A DNA stretch of 20,055 nucleotides from CAZISM01 sp964541895. Lineage in GTDB: Bacteria > Zhuqueibacterota > Zhuqueibacteria > Residuimicrobiales > Residuimicrobiaceae. A program made the translations under genes and the position numbers. Every line of letters begins with the position of its first letter. Position 1 is the stretch's first letter. The notes under the pieces were generated by a model that did no database searches, was not told the origin of the DNA, and saw only the letters and a list, made by a program, of their open reading frames with translations. This document shows, piece after piece, positions 1 through 7,631 of this stretch. Location: positions 1 to 20,055 of the forward strand of contig CAZISM010000098.1 in the NCBI GenBank assembly GCA_964541895.1, given 5' to 3'.

Positions 1-2
1 GA

Positions 3-956
3 GAACGTATTCTCATCATCAAACTCGGCGCTATCGGCGATGTCATTCGTACCACACCGCTGCTCCATCGCCTGAAAAAAGAGTATCCGGCCGGCCGCAT
101 CTACTGGCTGACGTTGAGTCCGGATGTGCTGCCGCGCCAGGTGGATCATGTGCTGCGCTTTGACGCCATCGGCGTCGCCATCGTGCAGCAGACCGAATTC
201 GACCTGCTCATCAATCTGGACAAGGACCTGGAAGCCTGTAGCCTGGCCAATTCGGTCTCCGCCAGGATCAAAAAAGGATTTGTGCTGCATGACAGCCGGC
301 CGTGGCCGGCCGATGCGGCCGCTACCGCCAAGTTCATGACCGGACTGTTCGACGACTTGAGCCGTGCCAACACCAAATCATATATGCAGGAGATCTTTGA
401 AATCGCCGGTTATACTTTTGCCGGCGAGCCCTATATTCTCGATGCCGGCAAAGAGGAAGAGGGTTGGCCTCTGGACCGCAAACGCGGTGTCGTCGGCCTC
501 AACACCGGCTGCGGCGGCCGCTGGAGTTCCCGCCTGTGGGCCGAGGAGAACTGGATCGCCCTGGCCAAGGCGCTGTTGCAGCAGGGGTACAGCGTATTGC
601 TCCTTGGCGGCGAACAGGAACACGAAAAGAACCTGCGGCTGAGCCGGTTGAGCGGGGCCGCCTATTTCGGCCATTTTCCGCTGCGCCGCTTCATTCATCT
701 GGTGGATCAATGCGACCTGGTCGTCACCGCCGTCACCATGGCAACCCACATCGCCATCGGCTTGCAGAAAACAGTGATCCTGTTCAATAATACCTTTAAC
801 ACACATGAATTTGAATTATACGGCAACGGTGAAATACTCGAACCCGATTTCGATTGTGACTGTTACTATGCCGCCGTGTGTCCGAACAATTGCATGCAAT
901 ATCTGCACGTGGACACGGTCTATCAAGCCTGCCAACGCTGGTTGAACAAAACCTGA
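3..956 (+). CDS. Glycosyltransferase family 9 (heptosyltransferase-like), 5' end cut by window
   Basis: GT9 enzymes move a heptose or other sugar from a nucleotide sugar to a lipopolysaccharide core or related glycan on the cytoplasmic face of the inner membrane. The frame is open from base 3 and reads ERILIIKLGAIGDVIRTTPL, the classic GT9 N-terminus (ILxIxLGxIGDVxxTTP). Only the start codon and perhaps a few residues are therefore missing. A TTG at 114 is internal to this frame and not a plausible start. The C-terminal half keeps the donor-binding part: VGLNTGCGGRWSSRLW, then TMATHIAIGLQKTVILF near the end, then a Cys cluster (CDCYYAAVCPNNCM) often seen in this family. The next gene follows 11 bp downstream and is also a glycosyltransferase, so a polysaccharide or LPS-core operon is likely. 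Family assignment is secure; the sugar and acceptor cannot be told. Confidence 0.9.
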   Translation, partial: ERILIIKLGAIGDVIRTTPLLHRLKKEYPAGRIYWLTLSPDVLPRQVDHVLRFDAIGVAIVQQTEFDLLINLDKDLEACSLANSVSARIKKGFVLHDSRPWPADAAATAKFMTGLFDDLSRANTKSYMQEIFEIAGYTFAGEPYILDAGKEEEGWPLDRKRGVVGLNTGCGGRWSSRLWAEENWIALAKALLQQGYSVLLLGGEQEHEKNLRLSRLSGAAYFGHFPLRRFIHLVDQCDLVVTAVTMATHIAIGLQKTVILFNNTFNTHEFELYGNGEILEPDFDCDCYYAAVCPNNCMQYLHVDTVYQACQRWLNKT

Positions 957-967
957 GCGAACAAACC

Positions 968-2086
968 ATGAAAGTAGTCATCGTCGGCACCGCCTATCCC
1001 CATCGCGGCGGCATCGCCCATTTTATCGGGCTGTTATCCAAAATCCTGCTCGAGCGCGGTCACGAGGTGACCGTGTTCTCCTTCACCCGCCAATACCCAT
1101 CGCTGCTGTTTCCCGGCAAGACCCAAATGGAATCCGGACCCGATCCCCTGCAGACGCAAGCGCAACCCGTTCTTGATTCCATCAATCCGTGCTCCTGGTA
1201 CAAGGTCGGTCGTATGGTTCGCAACCTGCAGCCGGACGTGGTCATTTTCAAATACTGGCTGCCGTTTTTTGCGCCCGCGTTCAGCACCATCGCCCGTATG
1301 GCGAAAAAGGGCGGCAGGAGCAGAGTGCTCTGGATCTGCGATAACGTGATTCCACACGAAAAACGCATCGGCGACCGTTTTCTCACCCGCCTGGCGCTGC
1401 AGCCGGACGATCGCTACATCGTCATGTCGGCATCGGTGGAAAAGGATCTGCTGCAGCTGGTGCCCGACGCTCTCTTCCGGCGCGTGCAGCACCCGGTGTA
1501 TGAAATGTTTCACGGACGGTTCAGCAAAGCCGAAGCGCGGCAGCGATTGGGCCTGACCGAACAGCCGCATATTCTCTTCTTCGGCTATATCCGCCCCTAC
1601 AAGGGATTGCAGCTGCTCCTTGACGCCATGGTCAGGATCCGCCGCACCGTTGATGCCCGTCTGCTGGTGGCCGGCGAATTTTATGACGACAGAAAAAAAT
1701 ACCTGGATCAGATCGAACGGCTGGGATTAAAGGATGACGTCGTAGTGCTGGATCAATATATTCCCAACGACCAGGTCGGCTTGTACTATGCTGCGGCGGA
1801 CGTGGTGGCCCTGCCCTACCTCTCCGCCACGCAGAGCGGCATCGTCCAGATCTGCTACCATTACGACAAGCCGGTTATTGCCACGGACGTCGGCGGGCTG
1901 CCGGAAGTGGTGCAGGATGGCCGCACCGGTTTTGTGGTCCCCAGCCAGAACGTGGATGCCTTTGCCGACGCCGTCATCCGTTTTTATGCTGAAAGGCGTG
2001 AAGCCGAATTCGCCGCCAATGTGGCGGTGGCCAAGAAGGCCTTTTCCTGGGACCGCATGGCAGAAGCGGTCGAAGCGCTTGTCTAA
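968..2086 (+). CDS. Glycosyltransferase family 4 (GT-B fold)
   Basis: This is a predicted retaining GT-B glycosyltransferase of 372 residues, acting in surface-glycan synthesis. The N-terminal Rossmann domain opens MKVVIVGTAYPHRGGIAHF, with the glycine-rich acceptor-side loop typical of GT4. The C-terminal domain has ILFFGYIRPYKGLQLLLDAM, the strand and helix that hold the donor, and GIVQICYHYDKPVIATDVGG followed by LPEVV. This last stretch matches the end of the GT4 EX7E region, but the first Glu position appears to be Gln/Ser-rich (SATQSGIVQ), so the motif is not canonical. I chose the ATG at 968 because the protein starts directly at the conserved strand. A longer frame back to 878 would overlap the upstream gene. 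It lies 11 bp after the GT9 stop and 3 bp before the next start, so it is almost certainly co-transcribed. Substrate unknown. Confidence 0.9.
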   Translation: MKVVIVGTAYPHRGGIAHFIGLLSKILLERGHEVTVFSFTRQYPSLLFPGKTQMESGPDPLQTQAQPVLDSINPCSWYKVGRMVRNLQPDVVIFKYWLPFFAPAFSTIARMAKKGGRSRVLWICDNVIPHEKRIGDRFLTRLALQPDDRYIVMSASVEKDLLQLVPDALFRRVQHPVYEMFHGRFSKAEARQRLGLTEQPHILFFGYIRPYKGLQLLLDAMVRIRRTVDARLLVAGEFYDDRKKYLDQIERLGLKDDVVVLDQYIPNDQVGLYYAAADVVALPYLSATQSGIVQICYHYDKPVIATDVGGLPEVVQDGRTGFVVPSQNVDAFADAVIRFYAERREAEFAANVAVAKKAFSWDRMAEAVEALV

Positions 2087-2089
2087 CCG

Positions 2090-3403
2090 GTGAAAGCAGA
2101 TATGCGGCAGGTCCTCATCGTCAGCTACTACTTTCCCCCCTCGGGCGGCTCGGGCGTACAACGCACGCTGAAATTCGTCAAATATCTGCGCGAGTTCGGC
2201 TGGGAACCGGTGGTGCTGACAGCGCGCAACGCCGATTATCCGGCTCTGGATCCCGGCCTGGAGAAAGAGATACCTGCAGGCGTTGCGGTCTACCGGGCGC
2301 CGTTGCTGGAGCCTTACAAAATGTACCGCCGCTTCACCGGCCGCCAGGCCGACGAATCGTCGGACATGGCGACGCTGTCGCTGGACGGTAGGCAGAAACG
2401 AAAATGGTCGGAGCGCATCTCCGAGTTCGTCCGCGCCGGTTTTTTCGTTCCGGACGCGCGCATGACCTGGCTCTATCCTGCCGTGCACCTGGGAAAACAG
2501 ATCTGCCGTCAACATGACATTCGCCTCATCTATTCATCGGCTCCGCCCTATACCACCCATCTGATCGGCCGGCGCCTGGCAGCCTGGAGCGGCAAGCCGT
2601 GGGTGGTCGATTTCCGCGATTCCTGGATCGGCTGGCTCTCGACACCGCAATGGCGGCCGTTCTGGGCCGCCTCTCTGGAACGGCGTATGGAAAAATCGGT
2701 GCTGACCCGGGCCGATCGCCTGTTAACGGTATCCAACGGCGTCAAGGAAGATCTGCTCAGCAGGCACCCGCTGCTGCGGGACGAACGCTGGCAGCTGCTG
2801 CCGAACGGATACGACGCAGAGGATTTCAATATCTGCGTGCCGGAAAAAAGCGACTTTTTTACCATCACCTACACCGGCTCCATGTACGGCAACCGCAATC
2901 CTGAATACCTGTTACAGGCGCTGGAACAATTACGCCGGCTCGAGCCCGAATTTTGCACCCGCCTGCGCATCCGCATCGTCGGCCGCGTCGGCGAGGCCAT
3001 CCTGCAGCGCATCCGCACCTCGGCGGTCAACGATCTTTTCGAATACATCCCCTATGTCACCCATCACATCAGCCTGAGCCATCTGAAATCCAGCGACGCG
3101 GCGCTGCTCATCATAGATGACGCGCCGGCCAACAAAGGTATTGTGACCGGCAAAGTTTATGAATACATCGGCGCCGGCCTGCCCATTCTCGCCCTGGCCC
3201 CGGAAGGCGACGCAGCGGATTTGATTCGACAGCATCAATTGGGCGTGGTGGTGCCGCCCAACGATGTCGATGGCATTGTCAGGGCGATAAAAACATTATA
3301 TGCAGGGAGCGGACCAGAAACAGGAGAAGCCGGGGTGTTGTTTGAGCGGAAACATTTGACCGGCCGACTGGCGGCGGTGTTTGATGAACTGACGGCAGGG
3401 TAA
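2090..3403 (+). CDS. Glycosyltransferase, GT4-like
   Basis: This is a GT-B glycosyltransferase of 437 residues from the GTG at 2090, or 433 from an ATG at 2102. Neither start has a strong ribosome-binding site. The 2102 start places the conserved VLIVSYYFPPSGGSGVQR segment close to the N-terminus, as is usual in this subgroup. Other family marks are SAPPYTTHLIGRRLA, WVVDFRDSWIG, LLTVSNGVKEDLL, LLPNGYDAEDF, TYTGSMYGNRNPEYLLQAL, and VTGKVYEYIGAGLPILAL near the C-terminus, where the donor nucleotide sits. It starts 3 bp after the preceding glycosyltransferase and is the last gene of the rightward run. After it comes repeat-rich non-coding DNA with no obvious terminator. The sugar and linkage are unknown. 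Confidence 0.9.
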   Translation: MKADMRQVLIVSYYFPPSGGSGVQRTLKFVKYLREFGWEPVVLTARNADYPALDPGLEKEIPAGVAVYRAPLLEPYKMYRRFTGRQADESSDMATLSLDGRQKRKWSERISEFVRAGFFVPDARMTWLYPAVHLGKQICRQHDIRLIYSSAPPYTTHLIGRRLAAWSGKPWVVDFRDSWIGWLSTPQWRPFWAASLERRMEKSVLTRADRLLTVSNGVKEDLLSRHPLLRDERWQLLPNGYDAEDFNICVPEKSDFFTITYTGSMYGNRNPEYLLQALEQLRRLEPEFCTRLRIRIVGRVGEAILQRIRTSAVNDLFEYIPYVTHHISLSHLKSSDAALLIIDDAPANKGIVTGKVYEYIGAGLPILALAPEGDAADLIRQHQLGVVVPPNDVDGIVRAIKTLYAGSGPETGEAGVLFERKHLTGRLAAVFDELTAG

Positions 3404-3460
3404 TAATGGATTCGTCTGTCGCGTAGCAAAGGAATGCTGAAAATTCTTAGTGTGTTGTCA

Positions 3461-3510
3461 TTGCGCCCAGCGCCAAGCAGGAGCGCAGAGCGTTTGCTCC
3501 GCGTCTGCAC
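3461..3510. repeat. Dispersed intergenic repeat A, copy 1
   Basis: The core at 3480-3507 (28 bp) is identical to 3770-3797. The left flank is partly conserved: both copies begin TTGC and share GCCAAG just before the core. Inside the core, GCGCAGAGC at 3483-3491 and GCTCCGCGT at 3496-3504 form a hairpin with a GTTT loop, one A-C mismatch and one terminal G-T pair. Confidence 0.8.
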
Positions 3511-3559
3511 CCAAGTACCTCGCTGTACACCCATCACCTTTGCCGGCGACCATCACCTG

Positions 3560-3689
3560 ACAGATTCTTCGGCACAGCAAATTATCCGTCACACAAAAGA
3601 TTCCCAATGAATTGAGCCTCAGAACGGCTCACGCTCCATCAAGATCTGTCATTCTGAGGCCGGCGTCTTTTGCCGGCCGAAGAATCTGT
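3560..3689. repeat. Inverted 14-bp repeat with internal GC-rich hairpin
   Basis: ACAGATTCTTCGGC at 3560-3573 is the exact reverse complement of GCCGAAGAATCTGT at 3676-3689. Just inside the right arm, GGCCGGC (3658-3664) and GCCGGCC (3672-3678) form a perfect 7-bp stem with a 7-nt loop. Sequences of the type GTCATTCTGAG...GAAGAATCT are, from memory, common dispersed elements in many environmental bacterial genomes. The right arm with its hairpin looks like one such unit, and the left arm like a partial copy facing the other way. Confidence 0.65.
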
Positions 3690-3750
3690 GCGCGTCCGGA
3701 TTATGCGGCCCTTTTGATCTCGAGCGGCCATGCGCCCAACACTTGCGAGA

Positions 3751-3800
3751 TTGCCAACGCAGCCAAGTTGGAGCGCAGAGCGTTTGCTCCGCGTCTGTAC
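3751..3800. repeat. Dispersed intergenic repeat A, copy 2
   Basis: Same orientation as copy 1, 290 bp downstream, with the 28-bp core at 3770-3797 identical. It ends 12 bp before the stop of the flippase gene. The hairpin is the same as in copy 1, so it could act as a weak bidirectional terminator or mRNA-stabilising element for the leftward operon. That role is an inference. Confidence 0.8.
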
Positions 3801-3811
3801 AAAAAGGCCAT

Positions 3812-5266
3812 TTAGAACTTTGCGCCTCCCCACTTTTTTCTCACCTCTGCCCACGCCATTTTTAATTCCTGCCGGTACAGAAGCAAAACCACCAATTCCA
3901 ACACCAGCATCTGCCAGAGAACGGTAACAAGCCTGTACACGGGTGAGAAAAGGTTCAACACGACCGCCACGGCGATAAACAGCAGCGGATACATGATCAA
4001 CTTGGTCTGATTGTACCGCCCCGGCAGCAACGGCCGCGCCCAAATGCCCAGAAAAAATCCCTGCGATGCTTTGGCGATGAAATTGGCCCATACGGCGCCG
4101 CTCAGGCCCAACGGTTTGATCAGCAAAATACTGAGAATGATTTGAAACAGAGCGGACAACAGCAGCGCACGCGGCAACAGCGCGGTTCGTTTGAAAAAGG
4201 TGAACGGCGCGAGGTAGAGGTTGTACATGGCCCGCAGGGCAAATCCCAGACTCAACAGCAGCAGAAAAGGAAAACCGTTGTAATAGGTCGGATTCCTGAC
4301 GATCAGCGGCACCAGCACCGGCATGGCCACCACAAAAAGAGGAATGGCGAACAGCGTCACCGCCGAAAAGCCGGTAAAATATTTGTTGACCTGCTGCAGA
4401 TCCGGCGACGGAGATTTCCAGATCCTGAACACCTGTGGATAAATGGCATTGGCCAGTCCGCCCTGCATAAATTCCAGCAACAGCGTGCACTTGACCGCCA
4501 CATCATACACGGCCACATCTTCAGGCTGCAAAAAATGGTTGATGATAAAACGATCGAAATAGGTCAGCACCCATACCATCAGCGCATACAGGACCATGGG
4601 GTAACAGTACGCCAGCATCTCGCGGAAAAAACGGCGCTGCAACGCCATGCCGAACTCGCTCATCATGAGAAAAAACGCCAGCAGAAATATGGCGGCGCCG
4701 GAGAGCAAACGGCCCCACATCGGGCCGACGAGCGTATAGGGAAACAGATACAGACCGGCCAGACTGATGCCGATGGTCAAAACAAAATTGAACACGTTGA
4801 CCCAGAAAAACCGCCGCAGCTTTTGCTGATAGATGAGCAGATTGGTGTAGGTCTTGAAAAAGCTGTTGCCGATGGCGGTGAGGACCGACATGAATCCATA
4901 GGGAAAAAACGACAGCGCCGCATCGCGAAACACGAAACGGAAGAGCAAATCTCCGGCCGCCAGCGACAGCAGGACCCAAAAAGCCGCCAGGCCAAGCAGC
5001 GACCAGGTAATGGTACCCATGCACGCGCGCAGCAGGGGACGGTCGCCCCGGTACTCGACGTAATGCACTACGATATAAGAGTCCAGACTGAAATTGACCA
5101 GGATCTGGATGAGAAAGGAAAAGCCGGTGTAGAGGGCAAGATGACCGAAATCCGCCGGCGTCAGCAGCTGGGTATAAAACGGCAACAGGATGACACTCCA
5201 CGCCAGCGACGACGAGCCGATGATGGAATAGACGGCGGAGGATTTGAGGAATTGTTTGGAAATCAT
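3812..5266 (-). CDS. Polysaccharide flippase, Wzx-type (MOP superfamily)
   Basis: This is a predicted inner-membrane transporter of 484 residues that moves undecaprenyl-linked sugar units from the cytoplasmic to the periplasmic face. The start is the ATG at 5266, giving MISKQFLKSSAVYSIIGSSS. It overlaps the TGA of the upstream glycosyltransferase by four bases (ATGA), so translation is probably coupled. The product is hydrophobic throughout, with roughly 12 to 14 membrane helices. It shows the N-terminal helix pattern common in RfbX/Wzx proteins (LPFYTQLLTPADFGHLALYT), a central FDRFIINHFLQPEDVAVYDVA segment, and a C-terminal run of paired helices. Its length matches the family. It closes the leftward operon. 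The substrate is not predictable. MATE or MurJ-type lipid II flippases belong to the same superfamily, but the context of sugar transferases favours O-unit or exopolysaccharide export. Confidence 0.88.
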   Translation of the reverse strand: MISKQFLKSSAVYSIIGSSSLAWSVILLPFYTQLLTPADFGHLALYTGFSFLIQILVNFSLDSYIVVHYVEYRGDRPLLRACMGTITWSLLGLAAFWVLLSLAAGDLLFRFVFRDAALSFFPYGFMSVLTAIGNSFFKTYTNLLIYQQKLRRFFWVNVFNFVLTIGISLAGLYLFPYTLVGPMWGRLLSGAAIFLLAFFLMMSEFGMALQRRFFREMLAYCYPMVLYALMVWVLTYFDRFIINHFLQPEDVAVYDVAVKCTLLLEFMQGGLANAIYPQVFRIWKSPSPDLQQVNKYFTGFSAVTLFAIPLFVVAMPVLVPLIVRNPTYYNGFPFLLLLSLGFALRAMYNLYLAPFTFFKRTALLPRALLLSALFQIILSILLIKPLGLSGAVWANFIAKASQGFFLGIWARPLLPGRYNQTKLIMYPLLFIAVAVVLNLFSPVYRLVTVLWQMLVLELVVLLLYRQELKMAWAEVRKKWGGAKF

Positions 5267-6285
5267 GATTTGTAATCGGGTTTGCCCAGCAGGCGCGCCA
5301 GACTTTCCACATCTTTGCCGAACAGCGAAAAGAGGTAGCCGGTTACGCTGCGCAGCCGCCACATCCAGTTGCCCCACGGACCGGAAAAAATCGCCTTGCG
5401 ATAGTCCGCTCGTGCGCCGCGAAAATCCCTGCGCAACAGCCGGTACCGCCCGGAACGGGCATAGGCGATATGAATTGCAGAACGGAAATAGGCCCTGAGC
5501 CGGTGTTCGCTGACGTGCAGCTGCGGCTTAACCGCAGCCGGCATGGCTTTGTAAAAATCCATACTCAATGCAAAGGCTTTTCTGATATTATCCACTGTAG
5601 ACGTTTTGGTCGTTTGGCTGCCATAATGGCGCCATTTGCCGAGAATGGTTTCGTCATAATAGAATTCGCCCTGACAGCTCAAGGCCAGCAGAGTCGGCAG
5701 ATCCACCAGCGGCAACTGATGGCTCTGCAAAAAGCCGCCGATCTGCAACAAGGCGTCACGGCGAATACACAGGGTCATGGCAGGAATGCAATTTTCAAAC
5801 AAAAGCAGGTTCAACAACCGTCCGACTGGCTTGTTGGTGTAAAACGTTTCAGCCGGCGAATCCGCTGCCGGAATCACGCGCAGCACGCGCTGCAGATCGT
5901 GACTGGCCTGTTCGGCCCGGCCCCAGGCGACGACGGCTTCCGGGTGCTGCGCAAGCGCCTGCACCTGCAACGCCAGCTTGTTCGGCTGCCACCAGTCATC
6001 CCCCTCCAGCACGGCGATATAACGACCGCGCGAAACAGCCAGCGCTTTATTGTAGGACTCGCCCAAGCGCTGGCCGCCGATGTTGACCTGATTGATCAGC
6101 TGCAACCGTGGCTCTTGCGGCACAAAACCCTGCACCACATCGGCGGTGTGATCGGTGCTGCCGTCATTGACCACGATCATTTCCCAGTCCGGCATGGTCT
6201 GCGCCTGCACCGAACGGATGCAATCGGCGATAAAACGCTCGTGATTATAGGTGGGCGTAATGACCGAGACCAGCGGCGTACTCAT
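5263..6285 (-). CDS. Glycosyltransferase family 2 (GT-A fold)
   Basis: This is an inverting GT-A glycosyltransferase of 340 residues. The N-terminal nucleotide-binding region reads VSVITPTYNHERFIADCI, then MIVVNDGSTDHTADV with the NDGS motif. The metal-binding stretch is YIAVLEGDDWWQPNKL, where EGDD stands for the DXD motif. The C-terminal 150 residues are less conserved, basic and amphipathic, and may define the acceptor. Its ATG at 6285 overlaps the upstream stop by ATGA, and its stop overlaps the flippase start the same way, so the three genes form one tightly coupled operon. Function is transfer of a sugar to a lipid-linked glycan intermediate at the cytosolic membrane face. Sugar identity is unknown. 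Confidence 0.92.
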   Translation of the reverse strand: MSTPLVSVITPTYNHERFIADCIRSVQAQTMPDWEMIVVNDGSTDHTADVVQGFVPQEPRLQLINQVNIGGQRLGESYNKALAVSRGRYIAVLEGDDWWQPNKLALQVQALAQHPEAVVAWGRAEQASHDLQRVLRVIPAADSPAETFYTNKPVGRLLNLLLFENCIPAMTLCIRRDALLQIGGFLQSHQLPLVDLPTLLALSCQGEFYYDETILGKWRHYGSQTTKTSTVDNIRKAFALSMDFYKAMPAAVKPQLHVSEHRLRAYFRSAIHIAYARSGRYRLLRRDFRGARADYRKAIFSGPWGNWMWRLRSVTGYLFSLFGKDVESLARLLGKPDYKS

Positions 6286-7319
6286 ATGGACGCGACCTCT
6301 TGCTCGATCAGATCGCCAATGATTTTTTCCCGCAGTCCGTCCCGATAGCGTTCAATGGCCAATTCGCGGATGCGCTTTCGCTGAGCCTCATCGGTTTGCA
6401 GCGCCTGCTGCAGCGCCGTCACCGCCGCCGCTACCGTTCGTTCCTTCAGCACATACCCTGCACCGGCCACCGCCTCGGGAATACCGCCGGCCATGGTTCC
6501 GACCGGAACACATTCACACATCATGGCTTCAATGACCGCGTTGGGCAAACCTTCCCGTATCGACAACTGCGCGTACACGCCGGCGCGCCGGCACCATCCC
6601 ACCAATTGCTCGATGGGCATCGGCCCGATCAGTTGCAGATTGGCCGGCTGCCGCTCCTGCAGATAACGCAAGGCCTCCCCGGTGGGACCGATGATGACAA
6701 AGCGTGCAGTGGGCATGGCCCGCGCGGCCTCGAGAAAAAGATCCAGCCCTTTGATCTTGACGCGGCGCATGTCATCACCCAGCGACACGGTCAAAACCAG
6801 ATCCGCTTCTTTGGGTCCGGATGGGCGCCATTGCTCTGGCGAAAAACCGAACGGCACCACGCGGATACGGCCGCGCACCGGGCCGGCGTGCGTTTCTATG
6901 TCCTGCGCCAGCGCCGCAGCAACGGGCAACAGATGGTCGGCATAGCGGAGGCTGGTGCGGCTGCACCAGCCGCGGAACGGCCGCACAAAAACTCCGTAAT
7001 TGAGTTCCGGCAGACAGGCCACATCATAGCCGGCAATGGCGAGAAAACTTTTTTTGCGAAAAAACCTGGCCCATAAAACCGGCAGCCAGCTGTGATAGTC
7101 GGAAAACCAGACGAACACCATGTCGGCTGCAAAAATATTTTTCAACAGCCAAAATTTCAGCTGCAACAGGCTAAGCACGTGCCGCCACCAGGCGCCGTAA
7201 AGATACAAAAAGCTCTTTACCTGGTAGCGCTTTCCCAACATGGCTTCATCGCGAACGATAAAGCTGCTGTTGCTGGGCTTTATAAAGAGAATGCGTGGTG
7301 TAAGCGTTTTCATTTGCAT
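6282..7319 (-). CDS. Glycosyltransferase family 4 (GT-B fold)
   Basis: This is a GT-B glycosyltransferase of about 345 residues. I place the start at the ATG at 7319 (MQMKTLTPRILFIKP); a second in-frame ATG at 7313 is equally possible. The frame extends to a TTG at 7403, but that stretch has no family similarity I recognise. No strong Shine-Dalgarno sequence lies before either ATG. The C-terminal half has the donor-site features: VVPFGFSPEQWRP, a SLGDDMRRVKIKGLDLFLEA segment with the basic residues that contact phosphate, and REGLPNAVIEAMMCECVPVG, a canonical EX7E motif, followed by GGIPEAV. The N-terminal domain lacks the usual glycine-rich loop and instead carries FVWFSDYHSWLPVLWARFF, a form seen in some archaeal and FCB-type GT4 enzymes. 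It is the first gene of the leftward operon. Confidence 0.88.
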   Translation of the reverse strand: MQMKTLTPRILFIKPSNSSFIVRDEAMLGKRYQVKSFLYLYGAWWRHVLSLLQLKFWLLKNIFAADMVFVWFSDYHSWLPVLWARFFRKKSFLAIAGYDVACLPELNYGVFVRPFRGWCSRTSLRYADHLLPVAAALAQDIETHAGPVRGRIRVVPFGFSPEQWRPSGPKEADLVLTVSLGDDMRRVKIKGLDLFLEAARAMPTARFVIIGPTGEALRYLQERQPANLQLIGPMPIEQLVGWCRRAGVYAQLSIREGLPNAVIEAMMCECVPVGTMAGGIPEAVAGAGYVLKERTVAAAVTALQQALQTDEAQRKRIRELAIERYRDGLREKIIGDLIEQEVASI

Positions 7320-7631
7320 GTTTGTGAAATGGAGAATGATAACCTGGCAAAGGTTTTCTATGGAAACCTGACGTGCATCTGGTTCAAGCCAACGTGCCGT
7401 CAAAAAGCCAAGTCAGCGAACGGCACGGATGATCAGATTCAAAGCCTTATGCCAACCAATTCGCGTTTATTCGCGTCATTCGCGGATTATGCTTTTTGGA
7501 CCAGGCTCTGCAATCCATCCGCATAGACCATTACGCGCTTTTTATCTGAATAATTCTGGCATCTATGCTGCCAAATTATTAAATTTTAGCATCAAATCAA
7601 ATGCAATTCGTCTATTCAGCGAGAGTTCGAT
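7320..7631. promoter_or_regulatory. Divergent intergenic region between glycan operon and secreted-protein gene
   Basis: These 312 bp separate two divergently transcribed units and must hold promoters for both. The part nearest the rightward gene (about 7540-7625) is AT-rich, but I see no pair of hexamers that I would call with confidence. Promoters in the FCB group often depart from the sigma70 consensus. A small hairpin, TGGCA / TGCCA with a 7-nt loop, lies around 7557-7573. The ATTCGCG repeat element occupies about 7455-7493. Confidence 0.45.
7455..7493. repeat. ATTCGCG-type dispersed repeat, copy 1
   Basis: ATTCGCG occurs three times at 7459, 7469 and 7478, spaced 9-10 bp apart, followed by GATTATGC. 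The segment ATTCGCGTCATTCGCGG aligns, with one gap and a few changes, to the reverse complement of 12764-12790. Two copies in opposite orientation within 5.3 kb indicate a genome-wide intergenic element. Confidence 0.65.

Larger units (their letters stand above)
3404..3811. other. Non-coding junction between convergent glycan genes, filled with dispersed repeats
   Basis: These 408 bp separate the stops of two converging gene groups. No credible gene is present. Short frames exist on both strands, but two of them simply read through the same repeat. The stretch holds two direct copies of a roughly 50-bp repeat, a pair of inverted 14-mers containing AGATTCTTCGGC, and a GC-rich hairpin. I could not find a convincing U-tailed terminator for either gene group. 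Confidence 0.75.

Noticed and set aside
1727..2515. 262-codon minus-strand frame
   Set aside because: It is antisense across the junction of two well-supported glycosyltransferase genes; composition is shadow-like.
3639..4490. 283-codon minus-strand frame overlapping the flippase 3' end
   Set aside because: It lies in another frame of the flippase gene and runs on into repeat DNA; no family resemblance.
4142..5275. 377-codon plus-strand frame opposite the flippase
   Set aside because: It is antisense to a clear membrane-protein gene. Its Gln/Arg/His-rich composition is the expected shadow of hydrophobic codons on the other strand.
5470..6348. 292-codon plus-strand frame opposite the GT2 gene
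   Set aside because: It is a shadow of the GT2 gene, which has full motifs and ATGA overlaps on both sides.
1..7319. Defence or phage island
   Set aside because: No nuclease, methylase, integrase, toxin or phage structural genes; all genes are glycan synthesis.
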